Positions 1 to 8,834 of a DNA stretch of 64,000 nt are shown in pieces. The stretch's first letter is position 1. Each line of letters starts with the position of its first letter. The notes beneath the pieces are model-generated. The model did not search any database. It was not told the origin of the DNA and saw only the letters and a list, made by a program, of their open reading frames with translations. The position numbers and the translations under genes are program-made. Where the stretch lies: NCBI GenBank assembly GCA_963754645.1, contig CAVWGP010000001.1, positions 186,001 through 250,000 of the forward strand. The letters are read 5' to 3'. This DNA comes from CAVWGP01 sp963754645. GTDB taxonomy: Bacteria; Pseudomonadota; Alphaproteobacteria; Bin65.

Positions 1-850
1 CGATCGCCAGCACGGTGCCGAGCCGGTCGAGATAGAGATGCGCGTATTTCGCGTCTTGATAATCGAGCGTGCGGCCGCAGGCTTCGAGCACCATCGGTTG
101 AGCGCTTTTGGGAAAATCGCGCTCGATGCGCTGGCGCAGCTCGGCGGCGGCGGGATGCTCCGCGGCCGCGGCCGGCTTGGCCTCGGCGCGCTTCGCCTTC
201 ATCTCGACGATGTCGCCCTTGGCATAAGCGAGGCCGGCTTCGAAGCCGGCGAGATTGGATTTGACCGCCTTGCCCTCGTCCTTGATCGCGCCTTCGAGGA
301 TTTCGCGCGCGATCGGCAGCACGCCGCTGCCGGCTAGTGCGCCGAGAATGACGGCGTTGATGACGCTGCCCGAATCCTGCGCCGCGCGCTCCATGTCGAA
401 CAGGATGCTGCGCTTGGCCATCTGCTTGGCGGCGGCGGCGAGCTTCTCGCCGTCGTAACGCCCGTCGCCCATCGCCATTTTCTCGCCCAGCGCATAGACG
501 CGATGGGTGGACGCGATGAGGAGCGTGCGATTCGGATCGACGAAGCCTTTCTCGATCACCCGGCCGGTTTCGACCAGCTCGGTCGCGATCACGACGTCGA
601 GATCGCCCGGGCCGGGATAAAGATCGAGGACGGGTTCGCGATCTTGAATCTCGGCGTAAGGCACCGGCACGATCTCGATGTAATAGGTGGTGGCGCCGGT
701 GCGTTGCGCCACGCCGGGGATCGACGTTGCCTGCACCGGCAATCCCGCCTTGCGCGCCGCGCTCACCAGCCAGGCGGTGAGCACGCCACCGCCCTCGCCG
801 CCCATGGCGGCGATCAGCACGGTGACCGGGCGCGGAGTATCTTTCGCCAT
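1..850 (-). CDS. iorB: indolepyruvate ferredoxin oxidoreductase, beta subunit (3' end outside window)
   Basis: Beta subunit of indolepyruvate:ferredoxin oxidoreductase, which with IorA converts indolepyruvate (from Trp transamination) and related aryl-pyruvates to acyl-CoA plus CO2 and reduced ferredoxin. The frame starts at ATG 848-850 with MAKDTPRPVTVLIAAMGGEG, a glycine-rich start typical of the gamma/beta domain of 2-oxoacid:ferredoxin oxidoreductases, followed by a GATTYYIEIVP segment. It stays open to base 1, so about 283 codons are visible. It begins 10 nt after the iorA stop, with GAGGCGG as a probable ribosome site, so the two form an operon. The C-terminal part resembles the DUF6537-like extension seen in long IorB proteins; that detail is inference. 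Confidence 0.85.
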   Translation of the reverse strand, partial: MAKDTPRPVTVLIAAMGGEGGGVLTAWLVSAARKAGLPVQATSIPGVAQRTGATTYYIEIVPVPYAEIQDREPVLDLYPGPGDLDVVIATELVETGRVIEKGFVDPNRTLLIASTHRVYALGEKMAMGDGRYDGEKLAAAAKQMAKRSILFDMERAAQDSGSVINAVILGALAGSGVLPIAREILEGAIKDEGKAVKSNLAGFEAGLAYAKGDIVEMKAKRAEAKPAAAAEHPAAAELRQRIERDFPKSAQPMVLEACGRTLDYQDAKYAHLYLDRLGTVLAI

Positions 851-860
851 CGGATCCGCC

Positions 861-3056
861 TCAGGCCGCCTTGGCCGCTTCTTCGGGCTCCATCACGGCG
901 ACGCCGAGCGGTGGCGCGAGACGGACCGCTTCTTTCGACAGGAACGGGCGGATGATCGACTGCCGGATCGTGGCCAGCGTCCGCTCCCACTTGCTCGGAT
1001 TGTAGACGATCTCGGCGCGGTAGAAGGACGGGCACAGGATCGCCGCATGCGCGACCTCGCCGCACAACCCGCAGCCGACGCAGCCGGTGTTGACATGGGC
1101 GATCGGGTCCTGGCGCAGCGGATCGGGATTGTCCTTCACCGTCAGCGACGGGCAGCCCGAGAGCCGGATGCAGCTATGGTCGCCGGTGCACACATCGTCG
1201 TCGATGCCGAAACGCTCGCGCGTCGCGCGCTTGCCCTCGGCCAATTGCTTGGCGCGCTCGGAGCGCACGCGGCGCTGCTTGGCCAACATGCACTCGCTTT
1301 CGGCGATGATGACCTTCAAGCCTTTCTCGGCCGTGGTCAGCGCTTCCTTGAGCGTGTCGACCATCTTGCTGACACTGTAAGTGCGCACCTTGCGCATCCA
1401 GCGCACGCCGAGCGAACGCACCGTGCCTTCGATCGACATGCGCGATTCGGAGAACTCGCCCTTTTTCGGGCTCGACGGCAGGAACTGCCAGCCGGTCGCC
1501 GAAGTGTAGCCGTTCTTCATCACGACGAGGACCGAGTCGTTCTTGTTGTAGACCGCGCTGGCGACGCCGGTGGTCAAGCCGTTGTGCCAGAACCCGCCAT
1601 CGCCCATCACCGAGATGATGCGCTTGTTGAAATTCGGCCCGACGCCGGTCGAGCTTGCCAGGCCGAGGCCGTAGCCGAGCACGGTCTGGCCGAGATTGAA
1701 CGGCGGCAGGGTCGAAAACGTGTGGCAGCCGATATCGCAACTGATATGCGTCTTGCCCAATTCGCGCTCGACCAGCTTGATCGCGGTGAACACCGGCCGC
1801 TCGGGGCAGCCGGTGCAGAAGGTCGGCGGCCGCGGCGGCACGGGGGCGCCGAGATAGCCCATCGCCTTGGTCTTGAGGCTGCCGATGTGCTGGACGCGGC
1901 CGATCGCCATCGCCGTATCGACGCCGCGCGGCTTCACGCCGTCCATGAACCTGCCGATGCCGGTCTGCACCACGTCGGCGGTGTACTGCCCGGCCATGGG
2001 CAGGAAATCCTTGCCGTGAATCTTGGTTTGCACGTCGGCGCGGCGCAGCGCCACGTTGACGCCCTGCTCGATGTAGTCCGGATGGCCTTCTTCGACCACG
2101 AGCACGTGTTGCTTGCCGGCGCAGAATTTCGCGATCTCATCGTCGACCAGCGGATAGGTTACCGTCATGCAATAGATCGGCACGCGCGAATTGCCGTCAT
2201 AGTCGGCGAGGCCGAGATGATTGAGCGAGCGGATCACCGTGTTGTAGAGCCCGCCCTGGCAAATGATGCCGACCTCGTCGAGGTCGCCGGAGAAAAATTC
2301 GTTGAGCTTGTGGTCGCGGATGAACTTGATCGCCGCCGGCAGGCGCCGCCCCATCTTGTCGCGTTCTTGCGCGAAGGTGACCGGCGGCAGCGCGATGCGC
2401 GTCAGGTCGAAATTCGGCTCGTTCACCTTGTTGTGCGCCGACCAGTTCGGCATGCGGTTGTTCTTGGCCACGAAGCGGCCCTGCACGTGGCAGGCGAGAA
2501 TGCGGAGCTGGATGAACACCGGCTGGTTCGACGCTTCGCTGAGCTCGAAGGCTTTCTCGACGCATTCGACGATCGAGGTGAGATTGGGCCGCGGGTCCAT
2601 CAGCCAGATCGAGGACTTCATCGCGAAGGCGTGGCTGCGCTCCTGGATGATCGAGGCGCCCTCGCCGTAATCCTCGCCGATGACGATGACGGCGCCGCCC
2701 TTGACCCCGACCGAGCCGAGATTCGATAGCGCATCGGAGGCGACATTGGTGCCGACCGTCGATTTCCACGTCACCAGGCCGCGAATATCGTATTGGATTG
2801 AAGCGCCCAGCATCGCCGCGGCGCCGGCCTCGTTGGCGTTGATCTCGAGGTGGACGCCGTATTGGTCCATGATGTCTTTCGCTTCCGAAAGGACATCGAC
2901 GAGATGCGAGACCGGCGATCCCTGATAGCCGCCGACATAGGAGACGCCGGCTTGCAGCGCCGCCTTGGTCACGGCCAGGATGCCTTCGCCCTCAAAAATC
3001 TCGCCGTCGCCCTTCTTGAGCGATTGGACTTCCTTGGCAAACGAACGTTCGAGCAT
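861..3056 (-). CDS. iorA: indolepyruvate ferredoxin oxidoreductase, alpha subunit
   Basis: Catalytic alpha subunit (731 aa), thiamine diphosphate dependent, cytoplasmic. The N-terminal half is the pyrimidine-binding domain (GGYQGSPVSHL near residue 60). The central region carries the FCTGCPERPVF motif, and the TPP/Mg site is at GDGGFWHNG. The C-terminus holds ferredoxin-like cysteine clusters (CTGDHSC and CVGCGLC), as expected for two 4Fe-4S sites. I chose ATG 3056 because GGGAGA lies just upstream and the protein then begins MLERSFAKEVQSLKKGD as family members do; a start at 3116 would add 20 unlikely residues. Length fits the family. It is the first gene of the iorAB operon. Confidence 0.93.
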   Translation of the reverse strand: MLERSFAKEVQSLKKGDGEIFEGEGILAVTKAALQAGVSYVGGYQGSPVSHLVDVLSEAKDIMDQYGVHLEINANEAGAAAMLGASIQYDIRGLVTWKSTVGTNVASDALSNLGSVGVKGGAVIVIGEDYGEGASIIQERSHAFAMKSSIWLMDPRPNLTSIVECVEKAFELSEASNQPVFIQLRILACHVQGRFVAKNNRMPNWSAHNKVNEPNFDLTRIALPPVTFAQERDKMGRRLPAAIKFIRDHKLNEFFSGDLDEVGIICQGGLYNTVIRSLNHLGLADYDGNSRVPIYCMTVTYPLVDDEIAKFCAGKQHVLVVEEGHPDYIEQGVNVALRRADVQTKIHGKDFLPMAGQYTADVVQTGIGRFMDGVKPRGVDTAMAIGRVQHIGSLKTKAMGYLGAPVPPRPPTFCTGCPERPVFTAIKLVERELGKTHISCDIGCHTFSTLPPFNLGQTVLGYGLGLASSTGVGPNFNKRIISVMGDGGFWHNGLTTGVASAVYNKNDSVLVVMKNGYTSATGWQFLPSSPKKGEFSESRMSIEGTVRSLGVRWMRKVRTYSVSKMVDTLKEALTTAEKGLKVIIAESECMLAKQRRVRSERAKQLAEGKRATRERFGIDDDVCTGDHSCIRLSGCPSLTVKDNPDPLRQDPIAHVNTGCVGCGLCGEVAHAAILCPSFYRAEIVYNPSKWERTLATIRQSIIRPFLSKEAVRLAPPLGVAVMEPEEAAKAA

Positions 3057-3196
3057 CGGCTCAGTCTCCCGCGCGGCAGTGCGGCGCGATTCTGGCCCTA
3101 TTTCCCGGTTTGGCAAGGCTTTATCGCGAATGGGCGCGGCGCAATTAACGGATGGAAACCATGCCGGCGGATCGGCAAGATTCGGAATAGTAGTGC

Positions 3197-3340
3197 CGTC
3201 ATCCCGACCGGAGCGCGCTTAAGCGCGCGAAGCGGAGGGACCTCGCGCGGACTAGCGTCGCGCCGTCGGTCCCGTTCATGCTAGTCCGCCCGAGATCCCT
3301 CCGCTTCGCGCCGCGTTGCGGCGCTCCGGTCGGGATGACG
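3197..3340. repeat. long intergenic palindromic repeat, family A copy 1
   Basis: The left arm CGTCATCCCGACCGGAGCGC (3197-3216) is exactly repeated in inverse at 3321-3340. The interior has further GC-rich stems and purine-rich segments (GCGAAGCGGAGGGACCTCGC). The same arms occur at 5942-6085 and 7556-7718. The type resembles REP/BIME-like chromosomal palindromes. It separates iorA from the downstream oxygenase and could fold as a bidirectional transcript end. Confidence 0.85.
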
Positions 3341-3361
3341 ACCTTGCTTCATGCGAAAGCC

Positions 3362-4084
3362 ATGCCCGGAACCGCGCTCAAAACCCGCCTCGCCGCCCTC
3401 GATTGGCCTTCGATCCAAACGCGGCTTGCCGACACCGGATCGGCCACCGCCGGCCCGCTGCTGACCCCGGCCGAATGCGCCGGACTGATCGCGCTTTACG
3501 GCGACGACGCGCGCTTTCGCAGCCGCGTCGTCATGCAGCGCCACGGCTTCGGACGCGGCGAATACAAATATTTCGGCGACCCATTGCCGGCGATCGTCGC
3601 CGCCTTGCGCGAAACGCTTTATGCGCGCCTGGCGCCCTTGGCGAACCGATGGGCGAAACAACTCGGCCGCGGCGCGGCCGCGGCCTATCCGAAGTCGCTA
3701 TCCGGCTATCTCAAGCAATGCCACGCCGCCGGCCAGACGCGGCCGACCCCGCTCATGCTGCGCTACCGCGCCGGCGACTATAATTGCCTGCATCAGGACC
3801 TCTACGGCGACCTCACCTTTCCCATTCAGGCGACGATCCTCCTCAGCAAGCCCGGGCAAGAATTCGCCGGCGGCGAGTTCGTCCTGGTCGAGCAGCGGCC
3901 GCGCATGCAGTCGCGCCCCGACGTCGTCGCGCTCGGCCAAGGCGAGGCGGTTTTCTTCGCCGTCAACGAGCGGCCCATGGCGGGCAAACGCGGGACCTAC
4001 CGCGTCCGTCAGCGCCACGGCGTCAGCCAAATTCGCGCCGGCGAGCGCGTCACCCTCGGCGTCATATTCCACGACGCGCGCTAG
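3362..4084 (+). CDS. 2-oxoglutarate/Fe(II)-dependent oxygenase (prolyl-hydroxylase-like fold)
   Basis: Predicted non-heme iron dioxygenase of the 2OG-Fe(II) superfamily, cytoplasmic, about 240 aa. The double-stranded beta-helix is recognisable from the HxD iron motif in CLHQDLYGD, a downstream strand region with GGEFVLVEQ, and the distal RQRHGVSQIRAGERVTLGVI segment that supplies the second His and the Arg for 2-oxoglutarate. The substrate cannot be told from sequence. An earlier ATG at 3335 sits inside the palindromic repeat, so ATG 3362 (MPGTALKTRL) is preferred. No strong ribosome site is visible. It is followed by a fragment of an unrelated gene on the other strand. Confidence 0.8.
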   Translation: MPGTALKTRLAALDWPSIQTRLADTGSATAGPLLTPAECAGLIALYGDDARFRSRVVMQRHGFGRGEYKYFGDPLPAIVAALRETLYARLAPLANRWAKQLGRGAAAAYPKSLSGYLKQCHAAGQTRPTPLMLRYRAGDYNCLHQDLYGDLTFPIQATILLSKPGQEFAGGEFVLVEQRPRMQSRPDVVALGQGEAVFFAVNERPMAGKRGTYRVRQRHGVSQIRAGERVTLGVIFHDAR

Positions 4085-4101
4085 GCCGGCGCGGCTCCGG
4101 C

Positions 4102-4188
4102 CTACTTGATTGCGTCGGCGCCGGCCTTGGCGATCTGGCCATCCTGTTCCGACGTGACGCCGGAAACGCCGATGGCGCCGACAATCTT
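4102..4188 (-). pseudogene. C-terminal remnant of a GlcG/HbpS-family heme-binding protein
   Basis: On the minus strand 28 codons followed by TAG read KIVGAIGVSGVTSEQDGQIA and then KAGADAIK. This matches the characteristic C-terminus of GlcG/HbpS (DUF336) proteins. Upstream of the Lys the frame loses all resemblance to the family and there is no initiation region, so only the last fifth of the gene is left. The remnant lies between two intact plus-strand genes. This is a motif-level judgement from memory of the family. Confidence 0.65.
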
Positions 4189-4352
4189 GCGCCTGTTGTT
4201 CGATTTTGCCCGGATGCGCGAAACGGGCTAGCGTCGAGACTAGCGCGCCCGTGAAGGCGCGCCAGCCCTGTTGTGTTGGGCCCGGCGCCGCGGCCGTTGT
4301 CTCGGCCCGGCCGCAACCCTAAAACAGAACACGGTGGGAGGTCGAGTATTCC

Positions 4353-5891
4353 ATGAACGTTGCCGCATTTCTGCACCGCTCGGCGCGCACCTGGGGCGAG
4401 CGGCCGGCCTTGGCGCTGGGCGCGCGAACCGTGGCGACCTATCGGGAATTCGCGCAAAAATCGGCCGCGCTGGCGCGCAGATTGCGCGCCGATTTCGGGT
4501 TGGTGCCGGGCGACCGCGCCGCCATCGCGATGAACAATTGCCCCGATTACATGATCGCCAAATACGCGATCTGGCATGCCGGCCTGTGCGCCGTGCCCGC
4601 CAATGCCAAGCTGCACCGCAAGGAATTGCAATTCATCCTCGAAAATTCCGGCGCCAAGCTGCTGTTCACCGGCGGCGCCGCGGCCGAGGCCCTGTCCGGC
4701 ATCGAGCGCGACGTGCCGGCGCTGAAGCGCGTCGTTTCCATCGACGATGGGGATTGGCCGAAGCTGCTCGCCGGCGACGCCATGGCGATGGCCGAGGTGG
4801 CGCCCGAGGACAATGCCTGGCTCTTTTATACCAGCGGCACGACGGGGCGGCCCAAGGGCGCCACCTTGAGCCATCGCAATCTCGTGGCCGCGGCGATGAA
4901 CTACTTCGCCGATTGCGACCCGATCTCGAGTTCCGATTGCATCATCCACGCGGCGCCGATGTCGCACGGCTCGGGCATGAACGGCATCGCCCATGTCGCG
5001 GCGGCGGCCAATCAGGTGACGCCGGAGAGCGGCCATTTCGATCCCGCCGAGATCGTCGATCTCGTCAACCGCCTGCCCGGCTCGACCTTTTTTTTCGCGC
5101 CGACCATGGTCGTGCGCCTGCTGCAAAGCCCGGCGCTCGACCGGCTCAAACTCGGCAACCTCAAGACGATCGTCTATGGCGGCGGGCCGATGTATGTGCA
5201 GGACTTGTTGAAAGGCATCGACCGCCTCGGCCAGAAATTCGTCCAGATCTACGGCCAGGGCGAAGCGCCGATGACGATCACGGGCCTGACCCGCGCCATG
5301 CACATGGACACGCAACATCCGCGCTATCTCGAACGCCTGGGCTCGGCCGGCCCGGCGCGCACCGATGTCGAAGTGCGCATATTCGACGAGGACGAGCGCG
5401 CGGTGCCGGCCGACGCCATCGGCGAAATCGTGTGCCGCGGCGACGTGGTGATGAAGGGCTATTGGAACAATCCCGAAGCCACGGCGGCGGCGCTCGCCGG
5501 CGGCTGGCTGCACACCGGCGATCTCGGCAGCATCGACGCCGACGGCTTCGTGACCTTGAAGGACCGCTCGAAGGACATGATCATCTCGGGCGGCTCGAAC
5601 ATCTATCCGCGCGAAATCGAGGAGGTGCTGCTGAAGCACCCCGACGTGCTCGAATGCTCGGTCGTCGGCCGGCCGCACCTCGATTGGGGCGAGGAGGTCA
5701 TCGCCTTCGTCGTCGCCAAGCCGGGGCGCGCTCTTGCCGAAAACGCGCTCGACGCGCTCTGCCTCGACAACATCGCCCGCTTCAAGCGGCCGAAAGAGTA
5801 CCGCTTCGCCGCTTCGCTGCCGAAGAACAATTACGGCAAGGTGCTGAAAACCGAGCTGCGGGAAATGTTGAAGAAGGAAGGCGAGCAATGA
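4353..5891 (+). CDS. AMP-dependent acyl-CoA synthetase/ligase
   Basis: ANL-superfamily enzyme (512 aa) that activates a carboxylic acid to acyl-AMP and then acyl-CoA. The P-loop-like motif YTSGTTGRPKG lies near residue 159, the YGQGE motif near 300, the hinge/A8 motif GWLHTGDLG followed by LKDRSKDMIISGGSNIYP in the C-domain, and the catalytic A10 lysine in NNYGKVLK close to the end. Start ATG 4353 is preceded by GGTGGGAGGTCGAG. With the thiolase, OB-fold protein and enoyl-CoA hydratase downstream it forms an acyl-CoA catabolic module. The substrate (fatty, aromatic or terpenoid acid) cannot be assigned. Confidence 0.9.
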   Translation: MNVAAFLHRSARTWGERPALALGARTVATYREFAQKSAALARRLRADFGLVPGDRAAIAMNNCPDYMIAKYAIWHAGLCAVPANAKLHRKELQFILENSGAKLLFTGGAAAEALSGIERDVPALKRVVSIDDGDWPKLLAGDAMAMAEVAPEDNAWLFYTSGTTGRPKGATLSHRNLVAAAMNYFADCDPISSSDCIIHAAPMSHGSGMNGIAHVAAAANQVTPESGHFDPAEIVDLVNRLPGSTFFFAPTMVVRLLQSPALDRLKLGNLKTIVYGGGPMYVQDLLKGIDRLGQKFVQIYGQGEAPMTITGLTRAMHMDTQHPRYLERLGSAGPARTDVEVRIFDEDERAVPADAIGEIVCRGDVVMKGYWNNPEATAAALAGGWLHTGDLGSIDADGFVTLKDRSKDMIISGGSNIYPREIEEVLLKHPDVLECSVVGRPHLDWGEEVIAFVVAKPGRALAENALDALCLDNIARFKRPKEYRFAASLPKNNYGKVLKTELREMLKKEGEQ

Positions 5892-5941
5892 ATTGCCCTT
5901 GGCGCCCAGCGCCGACGCTTCGACGAACGCCAATAAAACTT

Positions 5942-6085
5942 CGTCATCCCGACCGGAGCGCGCTTTTGCGCGCGAAGCGGAGGGACCTCGCGCGGACTGG
6001 CGTGGCGCCGATATGCGCATTTGCGCTCGTTCATTCGAGGTCCCTCCGCTGCGCGCCGCGTTGCGGCGCTCCGGTCGGGATGACG
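5942..6085. repeat. long intergenic palindromic repeat, family A copy 2
   Basis: It has the same 20-bp arms as the copies at 3197 and 7556 (CGTCATCCCGACCGGAGCGC and its inverse at 6066-6085). It lies between the acyl-CoA synthetase stop and the thiolase start. The interior varies in sequence but keeps GCGAAGCGGAGGGACCTCGC near the left arm. Confidence 0.85.
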
Positions 6086-6128
6086 GCAGATTTTTCTTAG
6101 CTGGCTCGCGCAATTCGGAGGACGACGA

Positions 6129-7310
6129 ATGCGTTCCGTTTCCATCATCGGCATCGGCTCGACGCCGTTCGGCCGGCACAAGCAGACGGCGCTCGAGGAT
6201 TTGGCCGCAACCGCGGCGCGCGACGCGCTGGCCGATGCCGGGATCGGCGCCGGCGAGATCGGCGCGTTCTATCTCGGCAATTTCATCGGCGGCGTCTTGA
6301 CCGGGCAGGAAGTGCTCGCCGGCCTGGTCGGCCATCAATTGGGCCTGCCGCTGTCGACGCCGTGCACCAAGGTGGAAGGCGCCTGCGCCTCGGGCGGCAT
6401 CGCGTTCCGCCAGGCCTGGATGAGCGTCGCCTCGGGCCTGTGCGATTTCGCCATCGCCGCCGGCGCCGAGAAAATGTCCCACGCCTCGACCGGGCGCGTC
6501 ACCGAAGCGCTCAATTGCGCCATGGATATGCGGCGCGACGGCGTCACCGGCCTGTCCTTCCCAGGCTATTTCGGGCTCGCCGCGCGGGTTTACGGCCAGG
6601 CGCAGCCCGCATGGCGCAGCCATTTGACGGCGGTGACGCGCAAGAACAAGGCGAACGGCTTGAAGAATCCGCTGGCGCAAATGGGCGAGGATGTCAGCGC
6701 CGCCACGGTCGAGAATTCGTTCCTCGTCGCCGATCCGCTGCGGCTCTACGATTGCTGCCCGATCAGCGACGGCGCCGCCGCCGTGGTGCTGGCGGCGAGC
6801 GACGCGGTGCGCGAGCGCGTGTCGCGCGCCGGAAGCAAGGCGCCGATCCGCATCGCCGCCACGGCGCAAAGCCGCGGCACGCCCAACGTGGCGGGGATCA
6901 AGGATTTGTGCAGCTTCGAGGCCACGATCGTCGCGGCGCGCGCGGCGCTCGGCCAGGCGGGCTTGTCGGCGCGCGACATGGATTTCGTCGAGCTGCACGA
7001 TTGCTTCTCGCTCACCGAAATTCTCGACAGCGAGGATTTGGGCGTGATCCCGCGCGGCCAGGCCGGCGCCTGGACCGTCGAGGGCCGCACCCGCGCCGAC
7101 GGCGACATGCCGATCAACGCCTCGGGCGGCCTGCTCGCCAAGGGCCATCCGGTCGGCGCCACAGGGATCGGCCAGATCTACGAGGCGGTGCAACAATTGC
7201 GCGGCGCGCACGCCAACCAGGTGAAAGATGCCGCGATCGGCATGACGCACAATCTCGGCGGCGCCGGCGTCGTTTGCACGGTTTCGATTTTGCAGCGCGC
7301 CGATGCCTGA
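6129..7310 (+). CDS. thiolase family protein (SCP-x/acetyl-CoA acetyltransferase-like)
   Basis: Thiolase-fold enzyme (393 aa) for acyl-CoA cleavage or condensation. The nucleophilic Cys is in EGACASGG (about residue 89). A conserved HDCF motif lies near residue 295, and the C-terminal GGLLAKGHPVGATG carries the active-site His. The last motif reads MTHNLGGAG instead of the C-G-G motif of classical thiolases, which places it with the SCP-x-like/lipid-transfer thiolase branch. ATG 6129 has GGAGGACGACG upstream. It overlaps the next gene by 8 nt, which suggests translational coupling with the OB-fold partner. Confidence 0.9.
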   Translation: MRSVSIIGIGSTPFGRHKQTALEDLAATAARDALADAGIGAGEIGAFYLGNFIGGVLTGQEVLAGLVGHQLGLPLSTPCTKVEGACASGGIAFRQAWMSVASGLCDFAIAAGAEKMSHASTGRVTEALNCAMDMRRDGVTGLSFPGYFGLAARVYGQAQPAWRSHLTAVTRKNKANGLKNPLAQMGEDVSAATVENSFLVADPLRLYDCCPISDGAAAVVLAASDAVRERVSRAGSKAPIRIAATAQSRGTPNVAGIKDLCSFEATIVAARAALGQAGLSARDMDFVELHDCFSLTEILDSEDLGVIPRGQAGAWTVEGRTRADGDMPINASGGLLAKGHPVGATGIGQIYEAVQQLRGAHANQVKDAAIGMTHNLGGAGVVCTVSILQRADA

Positions 7311-7536
7311 GCCTCTCGCCCTGGGCCAGGCCGGCCGCCTCGTGAGCTTCACCGTCATCCGCAAAGCGCCCGCCGCCTTCGCCGACGAGCCGCTTTACGC
7401 CGTCGCCATCGTCGATCTCGCGGGCGGGCGCCGCGTCACCGGCCGCCTCGAGCCCTTCGACCCCGCGCCCGCGCTCGGCGCCGCCGTCACGCTCACGCGC
7501 CTGCACAAGGACATTCCCGTGTTCGGGCCGGGATAG
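7303..7536 (+). CDS. DUF35-type OB-fold protein, thiolase partner (short form)
   Basis: A 77-aa protein starting inside the thiolase stop region. It resembles the OB-fold half of DUF35/ACAC proteins that bind SCP-x-type thiolases and help channel acyl-CoA (ending LTRLHKDIPVFGPG). The usual N-terminal rubredoxin-like zinc ribbon with two CxxC pairs is absent; the protein has no cysteine. The coupling with the thiolase gene supports a shared complex. It could also be a stand-alone OB domain of different role. Confidence 0.7.
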   Translation: MPEPLALGQAGRLVSFTVIRKAPAAFADEPLYAVAIVDLAGGRRVTGRLEPFDPAPALGAAVTLTRLHKDIPVFGPG

Positions 7537-7555
7537 CGAATCGCATCATATGCGT

Positions 7556-7718
7556 CGTCATCCCGACCGGAGCGCGCATTTGCGCGCGAAGCGGCGGATC
7601 GCACAGCGATCCGCGGGACCTCGCGCGGACGAGCGTGGACGTGCCATGCGGGATCGCGCGAATTTGCCCGAGGTCCCTCCGCTCCGCGGCGCTACGCGCC
7701 GCTCCGGTCGGGATGACG
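7556..7718. repeat. long intergenic palindromic repeat, family A copy 3
   Basis: Arms CGTCATCCCGACCGGAGCGC at 7556-7575 and the inverse ending at 7718. This copy is longer than the other two because of an extra internal hairpin (GCGGATCGCACAGCGATCCGC at about 7590). It separates the OB-fold gene from the enoyl-CoA hydratase. Confidence 0.85.
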
Positions 7719-7768
7719 ACTAAAATGAATTCGATCGACCGGACAACACGGAAAGGGCACTAACCGCC

Positions 7769-8566
7769 ATGGCCAGGGACATCCGCTACGAAAAACACGG
7801 CCGCGTGCGCCTTATCACGATCGACCGGCCGGCGAAAATGAACTCGCTCGATTTCCGCGCCAACGAAGCGCTGGTCGAGGCGTGGCGCGAATTCGACCGC
7901 GACGACGGCGCGCGCGTCGCCGTCATCACCGGCGCCGGCGACAAGGCGTTCTGCGCCGGCGCCGATCTCAAGACCTATACGATGGCCTTCGCGACGCGGC
8001 CCGCGCCCGAATTCCGCAAGCGCTACACCAACGGGCCGGGCTTCGGCGGCATCACGCGCCATCTCGAAATCTGGAAGCCCATCATCGCCGCGATCAACGG
8101 CTACGCCATGTCGGGCGGGCTCGAGCTCGCGCTGGCCTGCGACATCCGCTTTTGCTCGCCCAATGCCGAGTTCGCATTGCAAGACGTGCAATGGGGCTTC
8201 CACGCCTGCGACGGCGCGCTGATCCGCCTGCCCTGGATCGTCGGCCTCGGCCACGCGATGGAATTGTTTCTTTCCGGCAGCAGCATCGATGCGCCGCACG
8301 CGCACCGCATCGGCCTGGTCAACCGCATCGTGCCGCAAAAAAAGCTGCTCGCCGAAAGCCTCGCCTATGCCGAGAAACTGGCGAGCCGCGCGCCGCTGCC
8401 GCAACAACTCGGCAAGGAAGTCGTGCTGCGCTCCCTCGGCCGCCCGCTCGAAGACGGGCTGCGTTTCGAATCCCGCTCCTTCCACGACCTCGCCCACACC
8501 GAAGACCTCAAGGAAGGCACGGCGAGCTTCGCCAAGAAGCGCAAGGCCCGCTTCAAGGGACGATGA
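7769..8566 (+). CDS. enoyl-CoA hydratase/isomerase family protein
   Basis: Crotonase-fold protein of 265 aa acting on CoA thioesters. The oxyanion-hole segments are FCAGADLKTY (about residue 65) and the NGYAMSGGLELALACDI stretch (about residue 112). Of the two Glu of true hydratases, the second position reads QDVQWGF, so one catalytic acid may be replaced by Gln/Asp and another crotonase reaction is possible. ATG 7769 follows AAAGGGCACTAACCGCC. It is the last gene of the acyl-CoA module. Confidence 0.88.
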   Translation: MARDIRYEKHGRVRLITIDRPAKMNSLDFRANEALVEAWREFDRDDGARVAVITGAGDKAFCAGADLKTYTMAFATRPAPEFRKRYTNGPGFGGITRHLEIWKPIIAAINGYAMSGGLELALACDIRFCSPNAEFALQDVQWGFHACDGALIRLPWIVGLGHAMELFLSGSSIDAPHAHRIGLVNRIVPQKKLLAESLAYAEKLASRAPLPQQLGKEVVLRSLGRPLEDGLRFESRSFHDLAHTEDLKEGTASFAKKRKARFKGR

Positions 8567-8576
8567 AGCGGGCGGC

Positions 8577-8745
8577 GCCGAAGGCCGCCAAGTTTCGGTG
8601 TTGGAAGTTGGCGGCCTTCGGGAACGAACAAGCCTTGGCGGTTCGCAGCACGGAACTCCCGCATTTTGGGGCCATGCCCGCCTCAAGCCGCGATTCCCGC
8701 CGAAGGCCGCCAAATTTTCCCCGCTCCAGCTTGGCGGCCTTCGGC
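8577..8745. repeat. paired intergenic hairpins, family B (GCCGAAGGCCGCCAA)
   Basis: Two tandem inverted repeats: GCCGAAGGCCGCCAA at 8577-8591 pairs with its inverse ending at 8621, and the same unit recurs at 8699-8713 pairing with 8731-8745. The arms of both hairpins are nearly identical and point inward. This is a second REP-like family, different from the CGTCATCCCGACC family, filling the gap downstream of the enoyl-CoA hydratase. Confidence 0.8.
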
Positions 8746-8834
8746 GCGGTCGGGGAAACCTCACACTTCATCCCTCTCCCCTTGCGGGAGCGGCACACAC
8801 GAGAGCGCGCCGCCGAGGCAAACGAGTGAGGCAG

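Noticed and set aside
687..2729. 680-codon open frame on the plus strand opposite iorA
   Set aside because: It is a GC-rich antisense frame of iorA with arginine/alanine/aspartate-rich, non-family sequence; the minus strand carries all iorA motifs.
4062..7364. 1100-codon minus-strand frame across the acyl-CoA module
   Set aside because: It mirrors the synthetase and thiolase genes and the palindromic repeats; no domain is visible and it has no ribosome site.
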